26,685 bases of DNA. It comes from Cladosporium sp. IMV 00045. Its lineage: Eukaryota; Ascomycota; Dothideomycetes; Cladosporiales; Cladosporiaceae. Positions 18,804 to 26,685 of this stretch are shown in pieces. Where the stretch lies: positions 1 to 26,685 of the forward strand of contig MSJI02000067.1 in the NCBI GenBank assembly GCA_001931905.2. Reading direction: 5' to 3'. The position numbers were made by a program, and so were the translations under genes. Each line of letters starts with the position of its first letter. The stretch's first letter is position 1. The notes under the pieces were generated by a model. That model made no database searches and was not told the origin of the DNA. It saw nothing but the letters and a program-made list of their open reading frames with translations.

Positions 18804-20195
18804 ATGGATACTAGAAATCCCAACAAAGACATCAGGAACACGCCCGAGTACGCAGAGTACCAGCGCGACAATTTCTGGGCGAGCAACGATGGCAAAGTAC
18901 CTCCATTCAACACCGGTAAGGGATCCTTTGAAGCCATCAAGCAAGAAATGTACTCGCCACTAACGGATACAAACAACAAGATCCCGGCAAACTGGAAGAG
19001 CGCGCCAAACAAAAGCTCTCCGAAGGCGGCTGGTACTACGCCTCCTCCAACGCAGGCACGTCGACCACCCACCTGGCCAACCGACAAGCCTTCTACCGCC
19101 ACCGCATCGTCCCACGCATGCTCCAAGACACCAACAAGCGGGACACCAAGACCGAAATCTTCGGCAAGAAGGTTTCCGCCCCCATTGGCTTCGCGCCCAT
19201 TGGCATCAACAAAATCTACCACCCGGACGGCGAGCTGCCCGTCGCCAAAGTCGCCAAAGAACTCAACCTGCCCTACTGCCTGTCCACAGCCGGCAGTCAA
19301 CCGATAGAAGACGTCGGCAAAGCGAACGGTGAAGGTCCCCGTTTCTTCCAGCTATACATGCCGCATGACGACGAGCTGACCGTCTCGCTGCTGAAGCGGG
19401 CGTTCGACTCCGGTTTCTCAGCCTGCATTCTCACCCTCGACACCTGGCAGTTGGGCTGGAGGCACGACGACGTCGCTAACTCCAACTACGCTTTCTACCA
19501 CGGTATCGGTGCCGATCTGGGCCTGAGCGATCCCGTCTTCCGGAAGAGGTTGGCCGAAGACGGAATTGATCCCAAAACCATGCCGAACGAGGCTGGTGCC
19601 AAGTGGATTGATAATGTCTGGCACGGCCGCGCGCACACGTGGGAGAAGATCCCGTGGGTCATGGAGACGTGGAAGAAGATCTCGGGTGGCAAGCCATTTG
19701 CGCTGAAGGGAATTCAGCATGTGGCGGATGCGCAGAAGGCGGTTGAGATTGGCTGTGATGGGATTGTTGTGTCGAATCATGCTGGTAGGCAGGTCGATGG
19801 TGCGGTTGCTAGTTTGGATGCGCTGGAGAATATCGTGCAAGGTTTGTTGATGGCTTCCCCTGTGTGTTATTGAGCTGTGCTGACCACATTCTTCTTCCTC
19901 TGCAGCTGTCGGTGACAAGACGTACATCATGTACGATTCTGGCGTCAGAGGAGCTTCGGACGTCGTCAAGGCTCTCTCCTTGGGTGCGAAATTTGTCTTC
20001 GTCGGCAGGTTGTGGGTTTGGGGTCTGTCGATCATGGGCGAGCATGGCGTGAGGCACGTCATGAAGTCGTTGCTGGCGGACTTAGACATTCTGTTCAATG
20101 TGGCAGGCATCACGAGTGTTGAGCAGCTCGATAAGGGCTGGCTTGAGAGCTATCCTAAAAACTACTCACTTATACAGGAGAGGAGTAAGTTGTAG
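18804..20195 (+). CDS. FMN-dependent alpha-hydroxy acid oxidase, lactate 2-monooxygenase type
   Basis: Three exons (18804-18915, 18981-19841, 19906-20195) encode 420 residues. Intron 1 has donor GTAAGG and branch CTAACGG; intron 2 has a CTGACC branch and acceptor CTCTGCAG. Family members oxidise L-lactate or related 2-hydroxy acids with FMN, either releasing pyruvate and peroxide or, in the monooxygenase type, acetate and CO2. The core shows GFAPIG near 107-112, the active-site Lys in FALKGI (K280), SNHAGRQVDGA with the catalytic His304 and substrate Arg307, and the FMN-phosphate loop DSGVRGASDV (335-344) plus FVGR. The segment with KWIDNVWHGRAHTWEKIPW is the variable loop that sets the lactate-monooxygenase-like group apart from glycolate oxidase. 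No signal peptide and no cytochrome b2 domain are present, so a soluble cytosolic or peroxisomal enzyme is likely. The C-terminus SKL is a perfect peroxisomal targeting signal (PTS1). Confidence 0.92.
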
Positions 20196-20600
20196 CGGTT
20201 GGGTATGGTCTTCGATTGGTTGGTCTTATCTTGAAATATACTATACACGCAATAGTCAATACACGAATTTCGTAAATCATTATTCTTTGACAACTCTGCA
20301 CTTTTATAAAACTGCGGTTGATCAGCCTCCAATTGAAGAAGGCGCACTTAAACGGTACAGCCACGAGACTTCATTGACCATGGTCGACAACGCAACCTTG
20401 CACTCCTGGCAAATTGCACCCTTTGGTGAAGATGTCACTCACAATGCACCTTCACCGCGGGTCTCTTTGTTCACATATGCCGGACTCGGTCACCACACAC
20501 AACAAAGGCTCTCACCTCAAGGCCCAGCAAAATCCATTAAAGAACAACTCAATCGAACGATGGCCATCGATCAGATCCCCACCAAGCCATATCTCTCACA
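20196..20600. other. Intergenic gap
   Basis: 405 bp separate two co-oriented genes. The first half is A/T-rich and presumably 3' untranslated sequence of the oxidase gene; the second half should carry the promoter of the small gene. No motif stands out. Confidence 0.5.
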
Positions 20601-21122
20601 ATGTGCCGCATCCTCCACGTCGAATGGCGCTGCACCCACACGCAGAACATCTGGGAATACTGCCGCGACGCGACCGCGCCCTCCCGCACGCCCAGCAACG
20701 ACCGCGAACACCAGCCCTGCGCGGCCTTTGTTGAAAAGTACGGCGCCCGCCCCAAGAAACCCACCGAGGACGAGTACCGCAATTTCTGCTGCAAATTCAC
20801 CTGCTGCCTCGAAGACCAGGCCGATGTGTTCAAGCAGGTCGAGGAACTCGAGAAGGCGTTGGGGATCAAGCCTAACCAGAGTTTGCCGCGCGTGCCGTCT
20901 TTCATGCTGAGTAGGCAGAAGAGGGAGTTGAAGATTCTGAGAAGGAAGTTTCAGGCGTTGACCAAGAGGCATGAGGAGAGGTGTGAGGCGCTGTATTATG
21001 GGCTTGGGGTGGTTGATGGGAGTGATGTCTTTCGCTCGCCGGCGAGTTTGCGCAGGTCAGAGGCGCTGTCGCATTCCAGTGTTCCCGCAGAGGCCGAGGA
21101 TGCGGTCAAGGCGACGGATTGA
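20601..21122 (+). CDS. Small cysteine-rich protein of unknown function
   Basis: A single-exon frame of 173 residues starts MCRILHVEWRCTHTQ. Cysteines at 2, 11, 21, 40, 63, 64, 68 and 69 and His13 are confined to the first 70 residues, where C-x-H and CC pairs could bind metal or form disulphides. There is no signal peptide. A charged helical stretch follows (about 75-130, KQVEELEKALG and RQKRELKILRRKFQALTKRHEERCEALYYG), likely a coiled coil, then a Ser/Ala-rich tail. I do not recognise a named family. Short fungal proteins starting MC with a cysteine/histidine N-terminus are common, and this may be one of them. The codon use (C-rich third positions at the start) and the regular helix support a real gene. 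Confidence 0.6.
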   Translation: MCRILHVEWRCTHTQNIWEYCRDATAPSRTPSNDREHQPCAAFVEKYGARPKKPTEDEYRNFCCKFTCCLEDQADVFKQVEELEKALGIKPNQSLPRVPSFMLSRQKRELKILRRKFQALTKRHEERCEALYYGLGVVDGSDVFRSPASLRRSEALSHSSVPAEAEDAVKATD

Positions 21123-21976
21123 GACAAAGGCTGTCACTACGTCGACAGGCGGGTGTTTTACGTCGAGCACCTAAATGCCAATACATCTCTGTTGCGTGGG
21201 AAATCCGTTACCTGCGTCGCCACCGAGGCAGCATTACGTCGGCGATTGAGACACTGCTGCATCAACCGACCTCACCGATGTAGATGTCGAATATCAAGCA
21301 GTACTTGTCCCGAGAACCAGACGACGTGATAGCTCAAAAAGGACGAAGCGATCATAAACAGGAAGAGCAATCATCAAAAAAGGCAACACAACCATCCCAC
21401 GGGTCTGACCCCACTTTTCTCCTCCCCTCTGCACCAGCCACGGCTGACCAGCACCTCACCAAGCGCCAACCTTATTTCTAGCAAGACTCCAGAATAGACT
21501 CCCCAATAGCTCTTTTGAGAAATAGCTTGCTCTTTGCAGTCCCTGGAATTGTTGGATCTGGGTCTTGAAGCTACCGCAAGCGCTGATAGCTTCCTTGGAT
21601 TTATCTAGCTGTGTATGCATAGTGTGCCGATTTTGCTCTCCATATACTCATGCAATTATGCCCATCCTCGCTCACATGATGATCATCCTCGCAAGCTGCA
21701 TTGTCCCTTCGCGGAGGTTGATATTCTAGATTAGGCATGACACCCTCCCGATCTGTTTCCATCCCACAGCTTTGGAAGCTCATACATGCTACCGTGGTGG
21801 TAGAAGCAAGAGCTCGGAAGTAGGAGATAGAGATCAACCATGCCGTCCTGAAATGGATATTTAAAGGCACTACCTGTCCGTAGATAGCTGTAGCCAACAC
21901 ACCCAACACACCTCTCACCCATCCACCCTCACCACAACCCCACCAAAACCTCCCCACCCAGAACAAGAAGACAACA
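21123..21976. other. Intergenic gap and promoter of the short-chain dehydrogenase
   Basis: 854 bp without a supported gene. The last part holds a TATA-like TATTTAAA (21858-21865) and a 67-base stretch without any G just before the start codon. Confidence 0.5.
21858..21865 (+). promoter_or_regulatory. TATA-like box TATTTAAA
   Basis: It lies 111 bp upstream of the dehydrogenase ATG, in the only A/T-rich patch near the start. Distance and sequence fit a TATA element with a leader of about 70-80 bases. Confidence 0.4.
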
Positions 21977-22882
21977 ATGTCCCTCCAAGGCCAAACAGCC
22001 CTCATAACCGGCGGCGGCAAGAACCTCGGCGCCGCCATCGCCCGCGACCTCGCGGCCGAAGGCGCCAGTCTTGCCCTGCACTACAACTCGCCCAAGAGCA
22101 AAGACGAGACTCTCAAGCTCGCGGACGAGCTGCAGAAGAAGCACGCCGGCGTCAAAGTCAGCGTGCACGTGGGCGATTTGACCACGGGTGCCGCCGTCGA
22201 GAAGCTCTTCGCCGATGTTGTCGCGCAGCATGGGAAGGTGAATATCGTGGTGAATACGATTGGGATGGTGTTGAAGAAGCCGATTGTGGAGATTTCGGAG
22301 GCGGAGTATGATACCATGTTCGCGTGAGTGGTTATCCCTACTTGAGCTTTCGAAGTGGCGTGGTTGACTGTTCTTCTTGCTGACAACACAACGCTTCTCT
22401 ACATGTAGTGTTAACTCGAAATCGGCCTTCCTCATCATGAAAGAGGGCGCGAAGCACGTCCAAGATGGCGGCAAGATCATTACCATCGTCACTGCTTTGC
22501 TGGCTGCTTTCACCGGTTTCTACACTTCGTACGCCGGTTCTAAGGCGCCTGTTGAGCACTTCACGCGTGGTGTTGCGAAGGAGCTGTCTGCTCGAGGCAT
22601 CAGCGTGAATGCGATTGGGCCAGGCCCGATGGATACTCGTGAGTCGTCGCCTGTTTCTCGCATCGCAGTATGGAATTTGTCCGTTTGGCTGACATGTTTT
22701 TCACAGCATTCTTCTACCCGCAAGAATCGGATGAGGCAGTCGCCTTCCATAAGAGCCAGGGCATGGGAGGCCGTTTGACGGAAGTTCAGGACATCGCGCC
22801 AATTGTCAAGTTCTTGTGCACTTCTGGGAGATGGATTACCGGACAGACCATCTTTGCCAATGGTGGATATACTACTCGTTGA
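21977..22882 (+). CDS. Short-chain dehydrogenase/reductase (SDR)
   Basis: Three exons (21977-22323, 22409-22638, 22707-22882) join over introns with GTGAGT donors to give 250 residues, the classical SDR length. The nucleotide-binding loop is TGGGKNLG (11-18) after a first beta strand (QTALI). The NNAG position reads VNTIG, Asn118 follows in FAVNSKSAF, and the catalytic pair is Tyr157/Lys161 in SYAGSKAPVEHFTRG. The end WITGQTIFANGGYTTR is typical. The enzyme would reduce or oxidise a small carbonyl/alcohol with NAD(P)(H); the substrate cannot be read from the sequence. Unusual is the catalytic Ser region, IVTALLAAF: Thr144 is at the usual 13-residue distance from Tyr157 and the next residue is Ala, so no Ser is present there. 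The start follows a G-free leader. Confidence 0.9.
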
Positions 22883-23730
22883 CGAAACATGCGAAGTGGT
22901 GAAAAGGGAGATGGGGTACTTTTCCATAACGACCAGGAAATGGAGACTAAATTCTTGACGCTCACCGTTGCTGTCAGTGCAAGCCCCGGCGGGCGAACAC
23001 GAAACTTCGCTTGGATGGAGTGAGTCGTTCGCACTTGAACCGTGCAATTCGATAGTCCAAAATCCGGATTCGCGGCTGCATGAGTAAGGCGGAGCAAGAG
23101 TTTTGTGAGAGAGCGAGTGAGAACTTGAAAGGGAGAGGGAGAGAGACGAACGTTGCTCGTTCCAGGTCTCAGGCATCTGGAGTTCTCCACTGCCCTCCGC
23201 GAAACAGGGATGGCCAAGACACGGTCTCGAGCAGGGCCTGTGGAGGCCCCTCAGAGGTCAGGCGGACAGGAAAATATATGTTTGGAAATTGTCAGCTCAA
23301 CGGATTTCCAGCCGGCGTGGACAGGGCATCTTGCCCTTGGTGTGAGATGGTATTTTTATTTCACCCCCGTGGGGCATCGCCGTCGCCACAATAATTGCAA
23401 TGGCCACTAAAGGCGAGTGGAGCTGGGGAGGCGAAGGTAATTGAGGAGGAACTGGAGTAGTAGTGACACAAGTCGACAAGGTAAGGATGGGGAGAAAGGG
23501 CCGATTGAAGTCTGCGTAGTAGCGATGTGACGGCAGCGGTATCGTATATCAAGTATCATCTAGCATGTGCCAGCCACGTCACGAATACATAAGAAGCGAA
23601 TTGGTTCGTGCCAGCTGTGCCAGAATTTCAAGATTTTGTGGTGGATCCCTCGCTCGGTTTCTGGCATCATCACAGCAAGCCAAGCGGAAGGAGTCTCGTG
23701 TGGCATTGCAACTTTTTCGTGGTCGGGCCA

Positions 23731-23756
23731 ACGATATTAATATCGTACACGCGTGT
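23731..23756. repeat. Two abutting palindromes, 16 bp and 10 bp
   Basis: ACGATATTAATATCGT (23731-23746) is its own complement and is followed without gap by ACACGCGTGT (23747-23756), also self-complementary. The second contains ACGCGT, the MCB box bound by MBF-type cell-cycle factors. The pair lies about 830 bp upstream of the GUT2 start. Confidence 0.65.
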
Positions 23757-24054
23757 CGTTTGTCAGATAGCACGGGAGGTGGTACACTTGTCCACGACTG
23801 AGGGCACGTGGTAGGTTGGCGGTGTGAGACTGATTATCGCCAGAAGCGAACCGAACATGCCAGGCGTTTGCGGATATCTCAAATATTTGTGGAATCACGT
23901 GCGAGGGTGTTGAGGAGGCATTCGATGGTTAGAAAGGGAGTGCGGGTGGCGAAGGAACAGAGCTGTGAGCATGCGCAATCGTTGGGGCCGTGGGTGATGG
24001 TGGTGATTGGGGGAAGGAGGCGGAGAGGCCGGAGGAGAAGCACCAACGGAATTT

Positions 24055-24096
24055 GGGGAGAGAGAGAGAGAGACTAGAGGAGAGGGAGAGAGGGTG
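24055..24096 (+). repeat. GA-rich purine tract
   Basis: About 42 bases are almost purely G and A, with a central (GA)n run interrupted by ACT. It lies some 490 bp upstream of the GUT2 ATG. Such tracts are common in fungal promoters, where they can exclude nucleosomes. Confidence 0.6.
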
Positions 24097-24585
24097 AGTA
24101 GGGCTGAGCGAATTGATTGAAAGGCATTAAGCAATTCGGGTGGCGTCCCAGCGGAATTAAGTATTGCCGCCAACGAAAGAACCCCAAAGATCTGGCTGTA
24201 CAATCCACCTCCCCGGATGCCGTCGGCCTTCCAAAAGTCCAATTGATATCGATCAAAAGTAGTTCTTGTATGGTGTCCTTCTTAGCAACGGCACTACCAA
24301 CCACTGCAGTCGCGGATAGCGGGCAGATAGCAGCACTGTTCAACGGCGACCCATCTTAATCTTCGATCTCCAAGCCCCCGAGGATTAAGCAGCTCCTCCA
24401 CTACGGAGGCGTGTATGAGTGCGAGATCACGCAGGATCGACATCATACCAGTCGACTACAGTGGACCCGGCACCCTCTGCGCTTTGACCCAGCTGGGCAA
24501 CCCAATGTGTCTTTTGTGAGCCTCTGGCCGACCTCTCTTCGTCTTCTCTACTACCACCACCACCACTCTCCCTCCATACCCCCCC

Positions 24586-26685
24586 ATGGCTTCTGGACGT
24601 GCGTCTGGACGCATCTTGCGTGGCCTCGGCTACGCCGCCGGTGGCTCCGTTGTCGCTGGTGCTGGTCTCTACTTTGTCTACCGTCCCCGCGACGTCCCCG
24701 GTCTCGAGTCCGCACAGGTCCCTCCGCCCACCTACGGCGAGGGTGGCATCTTCCGCCCTCCTGCTTTCCCGCGCATCAAGTCGCGTGAGGAGCAAATCGC
24801 CGACCTCAAGGCCAGCGCCGGTGTGATCACCGACGCTTTCAAGGCCGCTAAGAACAAGGTCAAAGAGGCTGTGACCAGCTCTCAGGATGTCAAAAACGAG
24901 GACCCCTACGATCTGCTTGTCATCGGTGGTGGCGCCACTGGTGCTGGTGTTGCGCTCGACGCCGCCAGCAGAGGTCTGAAGGTCGCAATGGTTGAAAGAG
25001 ATGATTTCGCTTCCGGTACTTCTTCGAAGAGCACCAAGCTGGTGCACGGTGGTGTTCGCTATTTGGAAAAGGCTGTCTGGCAACTCGACTACAACCAGTA
25101 CGCGCTCGTCGTGGAGGCTCTCCGCGAGCGTCGCTACTTCTTGGATACCGCTCCTCATCTTTCGTCCTGGCTCCCGATCATGATTCCCGTTCAGAAGTGG
25201 TGGCAAGCGCCCTACTTCTGGGCCGGCACCAAGTTCTACGATTTCCTCGCTGGCTCTGAGAACATTGAGAGCTCCTACTTCTTGACCCGCAGCAAGGCCC
25301 TTGATGCATTCCCCATGCTCAAGAAGGAGGGCCTTTTCGGCGCTCTGGTCTACTACGACGGTGCTCACAACGACTCCCGCATGAACATGTCTCTCGCTGG
25401 TACTGCTGCTCTCTACGGCGCCACTGTTGTCAACCACTGCGAAGTCACCGAGCTCCAGAAGGATGCCAACGGCCAGCTCTGCGGTGCTACTGTTAAGGAT
25501 CTGGTCCCGGGCCGCGACGGCAAGACTGAGGACACCTTCAACATCAAGGCCAAGGGTATCATCAACGCCACCGGTCCTTTCACCGACTCTATCCGCAAGC
25601 TCGACGACCAGAACACCAAGGAGATTGTTGCTCCCTCTTCCGGTACTCACGTTATCCTCCCTGGTTACTACGCTCCCCGTGACATGGGTCTGATCGACCC
25701 CAACACTTCTGACGGCCGTGTTATCTTCTTCCTCCCGTGGCAGGGCAACACCATCGCCGGTACCACCGACTCCCCTTGCAAGGTTGAGCACAACCCGACT
25801 CCTTCTGAGAACGAGATCAACTGGATCCTCAACGAGGTCCAGGGCTACCTCGCACCTGAGATTAACGTCCGCCGCGGTGATGTCCTTGCCGCCTGGTCTG
25901 GTATCCGTCCCCTTGTCCGCGACCCCAACAAGAGCGACTCCCAGGGTCTCGTCCGTAACCACCTCGTCACTGTCTCCGACTCCGGTCTTCTCACCATCTC
26001 TGGTGGCAAGTGGACTACCTACCGCCAGATGGCCGAGGAAGCCGTCGACGAGGCGATCAAGCACTTCAACCTCAAGCCGCAGGGTATCTCCAGCCCGCCG
26101 CTCGTCAGCGGTGTCGAGGGCTTCATGGAGCACGTCAAGCTCGACGGCTCTTGCCCTACTCACAAGCTCAAGCTTGTCGGCGCTCACGGTTTCTCCAACA
26201 CTCTCTTCATCAACCTGATCCAGCACTACGGCATTGAAACTGAGGTCGCCAAGCACCTGACCGAGTCTTACGGTGACCGCGCCTGGACCGTCGCTGCTCT
26301 CTGCGCCCCCACCGAGAAGGGCTTCCCCGTTCGCGGTGAGCGTCTGGCTCCTCTCTACCCCTACGTTGACGGCGAGATCCGCTACGCATGCCGTCACGAG
26401 TACGCCGAGACCGCAGTCGACGCCATCGCCCGCCGCACTCGTCTCTCCTTCCTGAACGCCCAGGCCACTCTTGAGACTCTGCCCAAGATCATCGACCTGA
26501 TGGCCGAGGAGCACAACTGGTCTGAGAAGCGCAAGGCTCTCGAGTGGACCGAGGCCGTCGAGTTCCTCGGCACCATGGGTCTCCAGAAGGAGAAGCTCAC
26601 CCTCACCCGCAACGACGTCGAGCACGGCCGCGTCGGCCTCCGCGCTGACGAGGAGCACGGCCTCTACGCCCGTCACGGTAAGCTT
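24586..26685 (+). CDS. GUT2: FAD-dependent glycerol-3-phosphate dehydrogenase, mitochondrial, 3' end off the window
   Basis: The frame is open for 700 codons from the ATG at 24586 to the right edge. The enzyme oxidises glycerol 3-phosphate to dihydroxyacetone phosphate on the outer face of the inner mitochondrial membrane and passes electrons to ubiquinone; with cytosolic G3P dehydrogenase it forms the glycerol-phosphate shuttle. Residues 1-13 are basic, and 14-32 (LGYAAGGSVVAGAGLYFVY) form the membrane anchor. The FAD-binding loop is VIGGGATGAG (112-121), followed by ERDDFASGTSSKSTKLVHGG, which is diagnostic of the family. Further on come DGAHNDSRMN, NATGPF, the conserved SGIRPL-type WSGIRPLVRD, and SGGKWTTYR. 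The C-terminal domain follows. No intron is visible in the part seen; the last bases GGTAAGCTT could be read as codons or as a GTAAGC splice donor at 26677. Codon use is strongly biased, as in highly expressed genes. Confidence 0.96.
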   Translation, partial: MASGRASGRILRGLGYAAGGSVVAGAGLYFVYRPRDVPGLESAQVPPPTYGEGGIFRPPAFPRIKSREEQIADLKASAGVITDAFKAAKNKVKEAVTSSQDVKNEDPYDLLVIGGGATGAGVALDAASRGLKVAMVERDDFASGTSSKSTKLVHGGVRYLEKAVWQLDYNQYALVVEALRERRYFLDTAPHLSSWLPIMIPVQKWWQAPYFWAGTKFYDFLAGSENIESSYFLTRSKALDAFPMLKKEGLFGALVYYDGAHNDSRMNMSLAGTAALYGATVVNHCEVTELQKDANGQLCGATVKDLVPGRDGKTEDTFNIKAKGIINATGPFTDSIRKLDDQNTKEIVAPSSGTHVILPGYYAPRDMGLIDPNTSDGRVIFFLPWQGNTIAGTTDSPCKVEHNPTPSENEINWILNEVQGYLAPEINVRRGDVLAAWSGIRPLVRDPNKSDSQGLVRNHLVTVSDSGLLTISGGKWTTYRQMAEEAVDEAIKHFNLKPQGISSPPLVSGVEGFMEHVKLDGSCPTHKLKLVGAHGFSNTLFINLIQHYGIETEVAKHLTESYGDRAWTVAALCAPTEKGFPVRGERLAPLYPYVDGEIRYACRHEYAETAVDAIARRTRLSFLNAQATLETLPKIIDLMAEEHNWSEKRKALEWTEAVEFLGTMGLQKEKLTLTRNDVEHGRVGLRADEEHGLYARHGKL

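Larger units (their letters stand above)
22883..24585. other. 1.7-kb gap upstream of GUT2
   Basis: It should contain the 3' end of the SDR transcript and a long GUT2 promoter and leader. It holds two adjoining palindromes (23731-23756), CACGTG sequences at 23804 and 23895, a GA-rich tract (24055-24096) and a G-free pyrimidine/CA leader before the ATG. Open frames here have no recognisable content. Confidence 0.5.

Noticed and set aside
20098..20910. 270-codon plus-strand frame
   Set aside because: It starts inside the oxidase gene, crosses the gap and ends in the small cysteine-rich gene in another frame. The product has no family features and becomes Pro/Ala/Thr-rich where it overlaps the real gene.
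24427..26676. 749-codon open frame on the minus strand
   Set aside because: It is exactly antisense to GUT2 and its protein is a low-complexity mix of Val, Gly, Leu and Glu with no domain. C-rich third codon positions on the real strand remove stops from this antisense frame.

Overview
The window is nuclear DNA of a filamentous ascomycete (Pezizomycotina; a Dothideomycete is my guess, not shown by the sequence). Genes are interrupted by short introns of about 50-125 bp with GT..AG ends and CTAAC/CTGAC-like branch points. There are no operons or Shine-Dalgarno sites. The families (NACHT receptor, Zn2Cys6 regulator, split ILV6/argB, mitochondrial G3P dehydrogenase) are typically fungal. I rebuilt gene models by joining reading frames across splice sites; intron positions are predictions from sequence alone.

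Layout. (1) 1-557 minus: 5' part of a secreted lipocalin-like protein, running off the left edge. (2) 558-1957: gap with two dyad elements. (3) 1958-4974 plus: a NACHT (NLR-like) gene with degenerate ankyrin-like units and a ZZ-like zinc finger at the C-terminus, apparently broken by a frameshift near 2540 and an in-frame TAA at 3934. (4) 5585-8309 minus: a Tag1/DUF3712-like vacuolar membrane protein, divergent from (5) 8805-9908 plus: mitochondrial ornithine carbamoyltransferase (argB). (6) 10192-11254 minus: acetolactate synthase regulatory subunit (ILV6), convergent with argB. (7) 11617-13800 plus: a seven-exon KH-domain RNA-binding protein with a Gly/Tyr/Gln/Pro-rich tail. (8) 14646-16977 minus: a six-exon Zn2Cys6 transcription factor. 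(9) 16978-18803: a 1.8-kb gap with no recognisable gene. (10) 18804-20195 plus: an FMN-dependent alpha-hydroxy acid oxidising enzyme of the lactate 2-monooxygenase type. (11) 20601-21122 plus: a small cysteine-rich protein of unknown function. (12) 21977-22882 plus: a short-chain dehydrogenase. (13) 24586-right edge plus: FAD-dependent mitochondrial glycerol-3-phosphate dehydrogenase (GUT2), 700 codons of it present.

Most genes are housekeeping metabolism or RNA biology and sit together by chance of gene order. argB and ILV6 are both mitochondrial amino-acid biosynthesis genes arranged tail to tail with probably overlapping 3' ends; argB has a perfect Gcn4/CPC1-type TGACTCA site. The accessory parts are the decayed NACHT-ZZ gene and the sparsely coding flanks of the lactate-monooxygenase gene. 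I see no tRNA, rRNA, CRISPR array or intact transposon. The items most worth following are the NACHT-ZZ gene, a GC-AG intron that splits the zinc cluster of the transcription factor, and several perfect palindromes in the gaps.
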